From: Planctomycetaceae bacterium
Lineage (GTDB): Bacteria; Planctomycetota; Planctomycetia; Planctomycetales; Planctomycetaceae
DNA: 7,218 nt
Reading direction: 5' to 3'
Assembly (NCBI GenBank): GCA_003503535.1
Contig: DOCI01000193.1
Location: 1,754 to 8,971 of the forward strand
Positions 1-7,113 of this stretch are shown in pieces. The notes below the pieces were generated by a model. That model did no database searches. It was not told where the DNA came from and saw only the letters and a program-made list of their open reading frames with translations. The translations under genes were made by a program, and so were the position numbers. Numbering within the stretch: position 1 is the stretch's first letter; each line of letters opens with the position of its first letter.

Positions 1-150
1 TGGACGTAGTTTCTGGTCTCGCGCCCACTATTCCTGGGGAAGTCCAGGTCGTAGGGTCGTGTCCTACCGGGGCAAGCCTCAACATTGACAAAATTGAATC
101 CACCTGTGTCGCAAGCGAATTGATATTTTGGTAGTAATTTTCGATATCAG
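1..150. other. region downstream of jetD with small hairpins
   Basis: The first 80 bases are about 61% G+C by hand count, clearly richer than the A+T-rich stretch (81-150) next to the jetD stop. Two short perfect stems lie in tandem: CCTGG/CCAGG (33-37 and 44-48, 6-base loop) and GTAGG/CCTAC (51-55 and 63-67, 7-base loop). Neither is followed by a T-run in the jetD direction, so they do not make a standard terminator. Plus-strand frames 2 and 3 are open from the edge for only 28 and 43 codons, and one short minus-strand frame runs off the edge; none resembles a known protein. The block could be the end of a neighbouring gene, a degenerate tRNA or an intergenic repeat. Confidence 0.5.
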
Positions 151-1296
151 CTAATCAACACACCAGTTGCGCAATGTTTCGTCAATACATGATTCAGTGA
201 GAAATTCCTGTTCTAATCGACCTCGTGATTCACTCAGCAGTCGCCTGTATAATGATTGCTCAATAGGATTGAGACCATCTGGTAAGTCAGTTCCTGCAAT
301 GACTGGTTCGGAAACAGCAGACTCAATATTTTCTTCGTAAACTTTGCTGGTCATCAGTATGGCATCGACGTGAGGGAGTGCCTGTCGTACTTTCGCAAGA
401 AACTTCAGTCCCCATGTATCGATGTCACCCCAGTAACCAACCCGTTTTGTCTGTAACCAGTTTGCCTGGATCCATCCGAGATCGAAACCCGAGCCAAGTA
501 CTGCAATCGTATTCATGAGATGCGGCAGTTGATGTTGGCAGCTTTCGTTTTCAACAATTAGCAGTCGTGAGCTGGGAAGTTGCGTGTCTTTCAGTTCGGA
601 ACTACGAACACGTTGTTTCCGAAATGGAAGAAGCGTGCCGTCAAGATCCATCACCAGTAACCAATGATCGCAATCAGTGACCGCACCCAGAAATGTTTCC
701 AGACCAATACGGCTGACTTCTCCGTCGAATCGTTTATCCAGCAGGGCTGTAATAAGACTGCAATTACGCTCAAAGAACTTCGTATCGATCCCTTCAAGTG
801 ACAAAAAACGTAGCGGCTTCCCTTCGGCACTATTCTGTTTCAAAGCCACGGAAAGCCGACAAGCCTGTAATACTTCATTGAGAGATTTATCACGCCACAA
901 TGACCGTCTGCGAATAAGTAGTGAATGAAAGCGAACATCCGTATGTTCAACAAACACGGACATCGACTCGAATTCTTCACTGATTAAATGATCGCTGCAA
1001 GCTGCGATCCATTCAGTGGGCTGTCTTAGTTTCCAATAGACTGGCATTTCAACAGGATTCGCGGTGGCACGGTAGCTGGTTGACTCCCAGATCACCTCTC
1101 CAATATTGACATGTCTCCATTCATCGACATGTCGTTTGACTGAGTCAATGTCGTAAGCCATTACTCTCGGCTTTGGTTTGCCTATCGAAAGGACAATGGG
1201 CCAAGCACGCGATACGCCCAAAAGTCGAGATTCTCGAGTTGTTGCCACTTCCCATTGGCGACGCAGGAGCATCCTCAAATTTGTTGGTGATTTCAT
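151..1296 (-). CDS. jetD: JetD, Toprim-type nuclease of type I Wadjet (DUF3322/DUF2220)
   Basis: This 381-residue protein is the likely effector that cuts plasmid DNA once the JetABC motor has extruded it. The N-terminal half (about 1-190) matches DUF3322, including the family marker GIDTKFFERN (169-178). The C-terminal half is a DUF2220/Toprim domain: LLIVEN with E249 (245-250) is the acidic strand-end motif, YWGDIDTWG with D291 and D293 (288-296) is the DxD motif, and RLEQEF (360-365) is the conserved C-terminal helix. By family knowledge the fold resembles the topoisomerase VI A subunit and Spo11, with metal held by these acidic residues. The ATG at 1296 is chosen because no ATG, GTG or TTG lies between it and an upstream in-frame TGA. 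Only a weak GAGA lies 11 bases upstream. It follows jetC by 14 bases without overlap, so it is probably co-transcribed but not tightly coupled. No key residue is missing. Confidence 0.9.
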   Translation of the reverse strand: MKSPTNLRMLLRRQWEVATTRESRLLGVSRAWPIVLSIGKPKPRVMAYDIDSVKRHVDEWRHVNIGEVIWESTSYRATANPVEMPVYWKLRQPTEWIAACSDHLISEEFESMSVFVEHTDVRFHSLLIRRRSLWRDKSLNEVLQACRLSVALKQNSAEGKPLRFLSLEGIDTKFFERNCSLITALLDKRFDGEVSRIGLETFLGAVTDCDHWLLVMDLDGTLLPFRKQRVRSSELKDTQLPSSRLLIVENESCQHQLPHLMNTIAVLGSGFDLGWIQANWLQTKRVGYWGDIDTWGLKFLAKVRQALPHVDAILMTSKVYEENIESAVSEPVIAGTDLPDGLNPIEQSLYRRLLSESRGRLEQEFLTESCIDETLRNWCVD

Positions 1297-1310
1297 CGGA
1301 GACAGATTCT

Positions 1311-4300
1311 CTATGGATTCGCAAGTTCTTCAAGTGTTTCCCAGGAGATCGAAGCCAGACTGGCTTCTTTCTTAGGTCGCTGAACGCAAATCACTTTCCG
1401 AGTATGCTGTTTCAACAACCCAATCTCTTTATTGGGAGTTACAAAAATCGGATGTAACCGGAAGATTCGTAGTGCTTCAATTATACGACTGGCGGCTGAC
1501 GGTGAACTTTTTGAAAATGCTTCGTCTAGGACTACGGTCCCATAAAGTGGGTACGTGGTTTCCGCTGGACAGAGAGCATAACTCAGAGAAGCTGTCAATA
1601 TATGGCTGGCCATCAATTCCTTTTCACCTCCACTTCCACTCTGTGAACCGGTGCGAGGGGGAGACTTACTACCGGTTTTACGATCCACTTCGACAACAAA
1701 GAACTGTAGGCGATAGCGAGGATCAAGCAGGGCTCTTGAGCCAAGTTGTCTTCGGTTCTGCCCGGCGTCGCGAAGAATATCGACCAGATCGCGTAGTGCT
1801 TTATAGTGACTTTCCCCTTGATCATCCTTGAAAACTGCATCTCGGAGTTTACGCAATGCGATATCTAGCGAGCGGAGACGTTCATTTTTGATTCGTTGTG
1901 GCTGCAATTGCAGATAACGACCAGAACGAAAATCGACTTTTACCAGAGTTTGATTCAGTTCGTTAATCCGTTGTTCAATCGCATCCACTTCTTCTGTGAT
2001 TCCAGATAATAGTTGCGTGACACCTTGATCGGATGAACTATTCAGATAAGCAAGGAACCGGTTGAGTTTTTCTGGTAAGGCCTCTTCGTTCAGGATTCGG
2101 AGTCGTTCCAAATAGTCATTGATATCATCAAGTTCCGATCCCGTATTCACGAGTGCTCCTGTATCGACCCGCAAAGCGGCTTCCATCAATCTGACAAGTC
2201 GATTCTCGTGAACTGATACCTGCTCATGCTGTTTCTCAAGTTTGTCGCTCGCATCTTTGGCAGCATTTCGTTCCATGTCGTCAAGCTGACTGGCTTGTAC
2301 GCCGGGTCCAATTGGCAGTTTTCTCTCTGCCAGAGCAGTCTCTTCTTCAGAAAGGCCATTTCCAATCCTTTTCGCGACTTTAGCGCGTTCTTTAATAGCA
2401 TGAGTGTCTTTATGGACTAACACCGCAATCTTTGACTCGGATTCGCTGATGTCTTTGAGAATACTATCTAATTTCTTGCGTTGCGTGTCGAATTCGGATT
2501 TGGCAAGGCTGGAATCAGATTTTGGATCCAGTAGCAAAATAAGTCTCTCATTTGAATATGCCAAGTCAGACTCTGCACCAGGAAGATCGATCGTAGAATA
2601 TTCCAGTTTCAATAACTGGTCGATTATAGACAGTTGAGAATCAAGTTCAGCTAGCTCATGGCGATGAGCTTTCGATCCTGCTTGTTGTTGAAGAACCAAA
2701 GTTCTCAGTAAAATCAATTCATTTGCTAAAGCTTCAAGCTGATCCTTGTTATCAAACCCAGTCATCCAGTTTTCGTTCAGTCTCCTCTGATCCTGTTTTT
2801 CAAATTTTCCCCGCTGTCCCGAAATCATGCCTTCGATAGTTAGACCATGTTCAGTCTGTCGTAGACTTTCGGTAGAATTGACACAATGCAGATCGCGACT
2901 GGAAATCAGCTTCCTTGCGGTTGAAGCCAATGGATGAGATTTAAAGTTGAGTTTCCGCACGAATCCATCGGGAAACGATGTGCCTGGTTGATCACTTTTG
3001 GAAGCCTGCTGGAGCCTGACATGAAGTCGGTTGTCCCGGTGGTTAATCCATTGAAGCCCCTTATGCAGCAAGTTATCCGGAACGAGAATCCGCAGTCTTT
3101 CTGATCCAATTGCTCGTTCGATTGCACCCCGCCATTCAGACTGCTCAGGTTTCACTTCGACGAGTTCGGCAAGAAATGGTAAGTCGCTGTCGTGCAGATT
3201 CAGTTCATTCGCCAAATCAGTGCGAAAATCCTGAAACATAGGAGGAATATTCGATCCGGGCCGTTCTTTCACTTTTTGCAACAACGATTCGACTTCGTTC
3301 ATCTTTAACTCAGAGTCACGCATTAGGGAAATCGCGGTAAATGTCACTTCTTCTTTGGTCTCTCGTTTCTGCTGAGTTTCTTCACGCTTCTCAGTAAGTG
3401 CTTTTTGATTGCTTTTCAGCGCCGCTATGCTGAGTTCTTCAGAAAGGCTGAATGCTGAGACCATTCGCTTGTAGTCGTTGGCGTATCTTGTTCGTTCGGT
3501 AACAAGGATTTCCTGACTTTGAATCGTCTTCTCTAACTCGCCGATCACATTGCCACCCAGTTTCAGGTATCGTTCGTGAAATGCTTCAACTCGACTTCTG
3601 CATTCTATTTCCTTTTGGATTAATAGATCACGTTGCGATTGCACGCTTTCTTTCTCGGTCTCAATCTGTTTCAATTCTTGAGACCAAAGACGCTCACTTG
3701 CCATCGCAAACCAGACAGGAACGATTCGCTTCAATACTTCAAGATGCTGAACTTTGATGCGTGAATTTTGTAATTTTCGATATTCCTCGGCGAGTGGAAC
3801 TAACGATTCCTGTTGACGTCGCGCGATTTCCAGTTCGGCATGAATTCCTGCAAGATTGTCAAACTCCTCAGCCACTTCGATTGCTCGATCAAAGGCACTG
3901 CGATCGTCCAGCACGAGATCGCGAAAAATCTCATCAATGCTATTGAGTTGCTTCAAACCAGCAGCACGATTGAGCAGAGTAAAGGCATTCTCGCCGACAT
4001 CAAAAAATTTTCGCGTATGAGTCAGGTAAGGTTTCTTGTTCTCGAAAATTCGGAACTTTGCTGTTTCACGTCCCAACTTCATCAGATCCCGTACGCCATC
4101 TTCGTGAAGGATCCTGAGCCATTTTTCAAGCGATTGGTCTTCTGCCTGAGAAAAGCACCAACGCCGTTTAAGATCCTGTGCGGCATTGCTGGGGCCATCC
4201 GTCCAAAGCAAACCACCCAGTCTGAGAACATCCTCCCCCTGCTGGTAAGTCGCACAGATTCCCGTGATTGTTTTGCCGGGACGTGCAACTTCTTCACGAC

Positions 4301-4616
4301 CGTCTGCTCCATCGCCACCCAGTACGCCTCGTACGTAGGAGATCAGATCGCGATCACTCTCATGTCCGCCGGTCGAGGCAAGATTGTATCGAGGCTGTGG
4401 GACAAGGAGTGTCATTAGCGCGTCAACCAATGTTGTCTTTCCACTGCCTGTAGGGCCGATGATTGCTGTACCATCTCGGTCAAATTCAGCACGGTGCAGA
4501 CCCCGGAATGGCCCCCAGTTATAGACCTCCAACTGCAACAAGAGATAACCTGACTCGTTTGATTGAGAGACCACCACAGGAAAATCAAAGGCGAGTTGAT
4601 TCTGAGTATCACTCAT
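1311..4616 (-). CDS. jetC: JetC, SMC-like ATPase motor of type I Wadjet
   Basis: This 1101-residue MukB-like SMC ATPase is the likely loop-extruding motor of the complex. The N-terminal head has the opening LQLEVYNWGPFRG (27-39) and Walker A GPTGSGKT (54-61). The C-terminal head has the ABC signature SGSGGEKE (993-1000), Walker B VVLDEAF with catalytic E1032 (1028-1034), a D-loop-like SKSS (1035-1038) and FVTPNKE (1058-1064) at the switch position. Between the heads are two heptad-rich arms, roughly 255-450 and 625-900, flanking a compact hinge at about 470-615 that contains LPFLAELVEV (479-488). The length is near 1100, shorter than E. coli MukB (about 1480) and normal for JetC. A Shine-Dalgarno AAGGA sits six bases before the ATG. 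About 20 residues precede the head fold and contain QLAFDF (7-12). All ATPase motifs are intact and there is no frameshift. RecN or SbcC are alternatives by motif alone, but the DUF3375, DUF4194 and JetD neighbours settle it. Confidence 0.93.
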   Translation of the reverse strand: MSDTQNQLAFDFPVVVSQSNESGYLLLQLEVYNWGPFRGLHRAEFDRDGTAIIGPTGSGKTTLVDALMTLLVPQPRYNLASTGGHESDRDLISYVRGVLGGDGADGREEVARPGKTITGICATYQQGEDVLRLGGLLWTDGPSNAAQDLKRRWCFSQAEDQSLEKWLRILHEDGVRDLMKLGRETAKFRIFENKKPYLTHTRKFFDVGENAFTLLNRAAGLKQLNSIDEIFRDLVLDDRSAFDRAIEVAEEFDNLAGIHAELEIARRQQESLVPLAEEYRKLQNSRIKVQHLEVLKRIVPVWFAMASERLWSQELKQIETEKESVQSQRDLLIQKEIECRSRVEAFHERYLKLGGNVIGELEKTIQSQEILVTERTRYANDYKRMVSAFSLSEELSIAALKSNQKALTEKREETQQKRETKEEVTFTAISLMRDSELKMNEVESLLQKVKERPGSNIPPMFQDFRTDLANELNLHDSDLPFLAELVEVKPEQSEWRGAIERAIGSERLRILVPDNLLHKGLQWINHRDNRLHVRLQQASKSDQPGTSFPDGFVRKLNFKSHPLASTARKLISSRDLHCVNSTESLRQTEHGLTIEGMISGQRGKFEKQDQRRLNENWMTGFDNKDQLEALANELILLRTLVLQQQAGSKAHRHELAELDSQLSIIDQLLKLEYSTIDLPGAESDLAYSNERLILLLDPKSDSSLAKSEFDTQRKKLDSILKDISESESKIAVLVHKDTHAIKERAKVAKRIGNGLSEEETALAERKLPIGPGVQASQLDDMERNAAKDASDKLEKQHEQVSVHENRLVRLMEAALRVDTGALVNTGSELDDINDYLERLRILNEEALPEKLNRFLAYLNSSSDQGVTQLLSGITEEVDAIEQRINELNQTLVKVDFRSGRYLQLQPQRIKNERLRSLDIALRKLRDAVFKDDQGESHYKALRDLVDILRDAGQNRRQLGSRALLDPRYRLQFFVVEVDRKTGSKSPPRTGSQSGSGGEKELMASHILTASLSYALCPAETTYPLYGTVVLDEAFSKSSPSAASRIIEALRIFRLHPIFVTPNKEIGLLKQHTRKVICVQRPKKEASLASISWETLEELANP

Positions 4617-5326
4617 TCGCTATCCTTTTGAGTAGATTCTGGTTCGCGAACCTGCTCTTGTAAAATTCGCAGCAGTGCAGTGAGCGATTCTGGATTTGCA
4701 AGATGAGCGATCATAGGGCGAATTGTGACTTCCTGCTTCGTGTCAATTTCCGAAACAATGCCATGGACTTTCAACTGATCAAGAAGACTCATCAAACGAC
4801 TCTCGTTCCGGGAATCACTTCCCGAATCATCAAAGTAAGTCAGGAAGTGAGGGATAAGGTCATCAACAGCAATCTTCGCCGCACTATGACCAATGCCTGA
4901 TTCCTGTTCATGCATCACAAACGCCTGCCGAAGTATCGCAACGAGTAATGACTGCTCAAGAGTCAGGCGCTGACGTCTTACGAGGGGATGAGCCCAGGCC
5001 TGACCCTCATCACTAGAATCATATGCCGATTCTGCAACAACAAGGAAAGCAACACCTCGATTTGTGTCGAGTCGCACGGCTAGATCGAGTGGTTCCAACG
5101 CTGAAAGTATCTCGCGATTTCTAAAGATGACACGTTGAAATAAATCAGGTTTGGTCGACTCGTCCACATGGCCATGCTTAAGTAATTCCTGAGTAATTTC
5201 TTTGACATCTTTCGAAGTATATTCTGTTACTTCCGCTGGTTGGTCACTGTTTGATTGAGAAACGATCACACTCTGTTCATGAGAATGACCATTCCTGGAT
5301 GCGATACGATCAAAAACATTTTTCAT
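4613..5326 (-). CDS. jetB: JetB, KITE subunit of type I Wadjet (DUF4194 family)
   Basis: This 237-residue protein is the likely MukE-like KITE subunit, which binds the JetA kleisin and helps hold DNA. The diagnostic stretch is HPLVRRQRLTLEQSLLVAIL (residues 113-132), typical of DUF4194 proteins. It is followed by a helix with DDLIPHF (155-161), then LLDQLKVHGIVSEI (181-194) and TIRPMIAHL (201-209), which look like the second winged helix and its beta strand. About 40 N-terminal residues and 15 C-terminal residues are rich in S, Q, E and N and are probably disordered tails. The length is within the family's usual range. The ATG overlaps the jetA stop by four bases and has a G-rich ribosome binding site six bases upstream, and the stop overlaps the jetC start in the same way. 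This suggests translational coupling and matched production of A, B and C. Function is inferred from family and position; no catalytic residues are expected. Confidence 0.9.
   Translation of the reverse strand: MKNVFDRIASRNGHSHEQSVIVSQSNSDQPAEVTEYTSKDVKEITQELLKHGHVDESTKPDLFQRVIFRNREILSALEPLDLAVRLDTNRGVAFLVVAESAYDSSDEGQAWAHPLVRRQRLTLEQSLLVAILRQAFVMHEQESGIGHSAAKIAVDDLIPHFLTYFDDSGSDSRNESRLMSLLDQLKVHGIVSEIDTKQEVTIRPMIAHLANPESLTALLRILQEQVREPESTQKDSE
4623..4627 (-). promoter_or_regulatory. ribosome binding site for jetC
   Basis: The minus strand reads AAGGA six bases before the jetC ATG, within the 3' end of jetB. It fixes the ATG at 4616 as the start, so the short N-terminal tail before the ATPase head is probably really translated. 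The spacing equals that of jetB. Confidence 0.65.
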
Positions 5327-6813
5327 TCCAGACTCCCCGGTTCAAGTTGTTCCATCATATCGAAAGTCAATTCTGCGATCGGCACAAAAAAACGTGTCCA
5401 GACTTCATCAACATCAAACAGGTCAATCACTTCTGTTCCATTGTCGATTTGGACACCGGCTTCCCGTGCCATGGCCAACCAATATGACAAGGTCTCAAGG
5501 TCATGAATTGGTGGGAGTGCTTTGGCCAGTGTGCCGATTGTCAGTGGCGTACCACTTGCGCGAAGTTGACTAACAGTGGCTTCGAACAATTGCATGCGAT
5601 CCAACGCCCGATAGGCATGCCAGAATTCTTCGTCCAATTGCTCAGGATCCGCTTCGAGAATCGTGAGATCCAACTCTTCCAGAGAGTCATCTCCAACTTC
5701 CTTAATAAGAAGTCGCTCGATCAGCGGAAGACTCGGTGCAGCAATTGCAACAGGTGGTAACGGTCCAGGTGTCCGGCGGACTTTCTGTGAACTCCAGTCA
5801 ACATCAAGTGCAACTTGAAAAAGATCCTGCAAAATTGCTCCGACTCGAATCTGTTCATCCGCAAGGCCAGACTTAAGAAAACCGCGTACGTCACGCTCAC
5901 TTCGCGCACGTGCCTGAATAACTCGCTCCGACTCCTGTACCAAGCGTGATACGAAAGAACGCAAGTCCGCTTTCTGCTTTCTTTCCAATGCGCTATCGGT
6001 GTACTCGTTATTCAATATTTCTCGCAATCGCTGCTTCATTTGTTCAAGCTCTGCGGACTTCACTAATTGCTGATGAAAACTCTCAAAGACCTGCCCTTCA
6101 ACGGTTTGCACCAATGCTTCGTGTCCGTCCAAAAGTTCATCGACAATTTCTCCGCGATGCTGCTTATCACTGATGATCCGCTGCCTCAAAGTTCGATCTG
6201 CTTCTCTATAAGAATCTTCTACTCTGCGGAAGTCAGCCTGCAGGCTCATTGCCAGTTGATAAACTTCACGAATCCCTTCCTCTGCCTGTGATCCAGAAAG
6301 CACTTCAAACAGACCAGACTGCACAGCAGTCAACTCTTCTTCAAGAGCTTTAATCCTCCTCATGAGAGATTGTTCCCGACCGCTTTGACTTTGACTCAAT
6401 TGTGATTCCAGATTCTCGATTGCACGTTGAACCGTTGCCAGTCGCGATGCAGTCGAAGTCATCGACTGGTCTTCTAGCGATTCCAGGAAATAAAACGATC
6501 GCTGCAGTGCATCTGTCGACAATAACTGACCGTCACGCTCTACAATCAAGCCCCCTTTCAACCACTTTCGTAATTCTCGTCTGGCGGCCAATGCATGATC
6601 TTCACCCACTTCAAAGTTCACATCGTTGGCGTTGGCGGTGAATAAAGCGGCCAAATTTTCGGCTGCATTCTCGTAATCAATCCCGCTGGGGTGCGCATCG
6701 ATCAGAGATTTTAGACTGGATAGAATCAAGGGACCATTGCGAGAAGCCAAGAGCAACCATGAGGGATGGTTGCGTCGCAGTTTGATCAATCGTTGACTTT
6801 GATCAGAATTCAT
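5323..6813 (-). CDS. jetA: JetA, kleisin subunit of type I Wadjet (DUF3375 family)
   Basis: This 496-residue protein is the likely kleisin (MukF-like) subunit, which bridges the JetC heads and carries JetB. The N-terminus (residues 8-40: LIKLRRNHPSWLLLAS, then GPLILSSL) is the typical opening of DUF3375 proteins and starts a winged-helix region to about residue 110. Residues 115-310 are strongly helical and charged, with coiled-coil segments around 120-170 and 240-305. A proline-rich linker (about 348-362) leads to an acidic stretch (371-396) and a C-terminal winged-helix-like region (about 400-480). An in-frame TAA lies four codons upstream with no start codon between, so ATG at 6813 is the earliest start, and it fits the family N-terminus. 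No clear Shine-Dalgarno precedes it. It is first in the operon and its stop overlaps the jetB start (ATGA). The DUF3375-type JetA is what points to type I among Wadjet types. MukF proper is an alternative but does not fit the jetD neighbour. Confidence 0.9.
   Translation of the reverse strand: MNSDQSQRLIKLRRNHPSWLLLASRNGPLILSSLKSLIDAHPSGIDYENAAENLAALFTANANDVNFEVGEDHALAARRELRKWLKGGLIVERDGQLLSTDALQRSFYFLESLEDQSMTSTASRLATVQRAIENLESQLSQSQSGREQSLMRRIKALEEELTAVQSGLFEVLSGSQAEEGIREVYQLAMSLQADFRRVEDSYREADRTLRQRIISDKQHRGEIVDELLDGHEALVQTVEGQVFESFHQQLVKSAELEQMKQRLREILNNEYTDSALERKQKADLRSFVSRLVQESERVIQARARSERDVRGFLKSGLADEQIRVGAILQDLFQVALDVDWSSQKVRRTPGPLPPVAIAAPSLPLIERLLIKEVGDDSLEELDLTILEADPEQLDEEFWHAYRALDRMQLFEATVSQLRASGTPLTIGTLAKALPPIHDLETLSYWLAMAREAGVQIDNGTEVIDLFDVDEVWTRFFVPIAELTFDMMEQLEPGSLE
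5333..5338 (-). promoter_or_regulatory. ribosome binding site for jetB
   Basis: The minus strand reads GGGGAG six bases before the jetB ATG, inside the last codons of jetA. Its G-rich core and spacing suit a Shine-Dalgarno element and support the ATG at 5326 as the start. It also supports re-initiation by ribosomes finishing jetA at the ATGA overlap. Confidence 0.6.
6753..6773. repeat. 8-bp inverted repeat in the jetA 5' coding region
   Basis: GCAACCAT (6753-6760) and ATGGTTGC (6766-6773) form a perfect inverted repeat around a 5-base spacer. It could be an operator-like dyad or a small hairpin early in the jetA mRNA. It encodes the conserved jetA residues RNHPSWLL, so protein constraint may explain most of it. 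Related CAACCATG copies lie upstream at 6853-6860, next to the -35 box, and at 6891-6898. Confidence 0.4.
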
Positions 6814-6834
6814 CCGATAACTTTAGTTTTTGAA

Positions 6835-6864
6835 AATAAATTGATTGAACTGCAACCATGTCAA
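6835..6864 (-). promoter_or_regulatory. putative sigma70-type promoter of the jetABCD operon
   Basis: On the minus strand a perfect -35 TTGACA (6864-6859) is followed after 18 bases by TTTATT (6840-6835), a 4-of-6 match to the -10 consensus. Transcription would start near 6828, giving a leader of about 15 bases before the jetA ATG at 6813. This would fit the absence of a clear Shine-Dalgarno there. The region is A+T-rich, so chance matches are possible, and the -10 box is weak. No promoter-like element was looked for inside the operon, where genes overlap or nearly touch. Confidence 0.45.
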
Positions 6865-7113
6865 TACCGAGACCGCTCTAACCAAATTGACAACCATGAG
6901 TCGTCATTACAGCACTTAGCGGATTCGATTACTGACTCCTGCTCGACAAGGGGGATAAATAGTGGAAATGAACCTTAATATTAGTGACAAAGTTTATACT
7001 ACATGCAGGTCTAAGAAGATTCAAAAAGATTTATCAAAATAGATTACAGCTACGAAAACATTAGAGTGTCGAATCGATTTGTAACGTTTACGTAATCTAA
7101 TGCGTCTTCCACA

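Noticed and set aside
1..134. Edge-open plus-strand frames (28 and 43 codons) as the end of a neighbouring gene
   Set aside because: Two different frames are open over the same bases, neither resembles a known protein, and the lengths are expected by chance in G+C-rich sequence. The flank is needed to decide.
120..149. TGATAT/ATATCA inverted repeat just after the jetD stop as a transcription terminator
   Set aside because: The stem is only six A/T-rich pairs with a 17-base loop and no clean T-run, too weak for an intrinsic terminator.
1472..1831. A 119-codon plus-strand frame antisense to the JetC C-terminal head
   Set aside because: It overlaps the conserved signature and Walker B coding region on the other strand, and its translation resembles no family I recognise.
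3813..4418. A 201-codon open frame on the plus strand, antisense to jetC
   Set aside because: It lies wholly opposite the well-supported N-terminal head and arm of JetC, has no recognisable domain and no good upstream ribosome site. It looks like a shadow of jetC codon use.
1311..6813. MukBEF or MksBEF chromosome-condensation operon instead of Wadjet
   Set aside because: JetC is much shorter than MukB, the first gene has the DUF3375-type start, and the operon ends in a DUF3322/DUF2220 Toprim gene, the hallmark of Wadjet. MksBEFG-type systems are close relatives, so the distinction rests mainly on JetA family.
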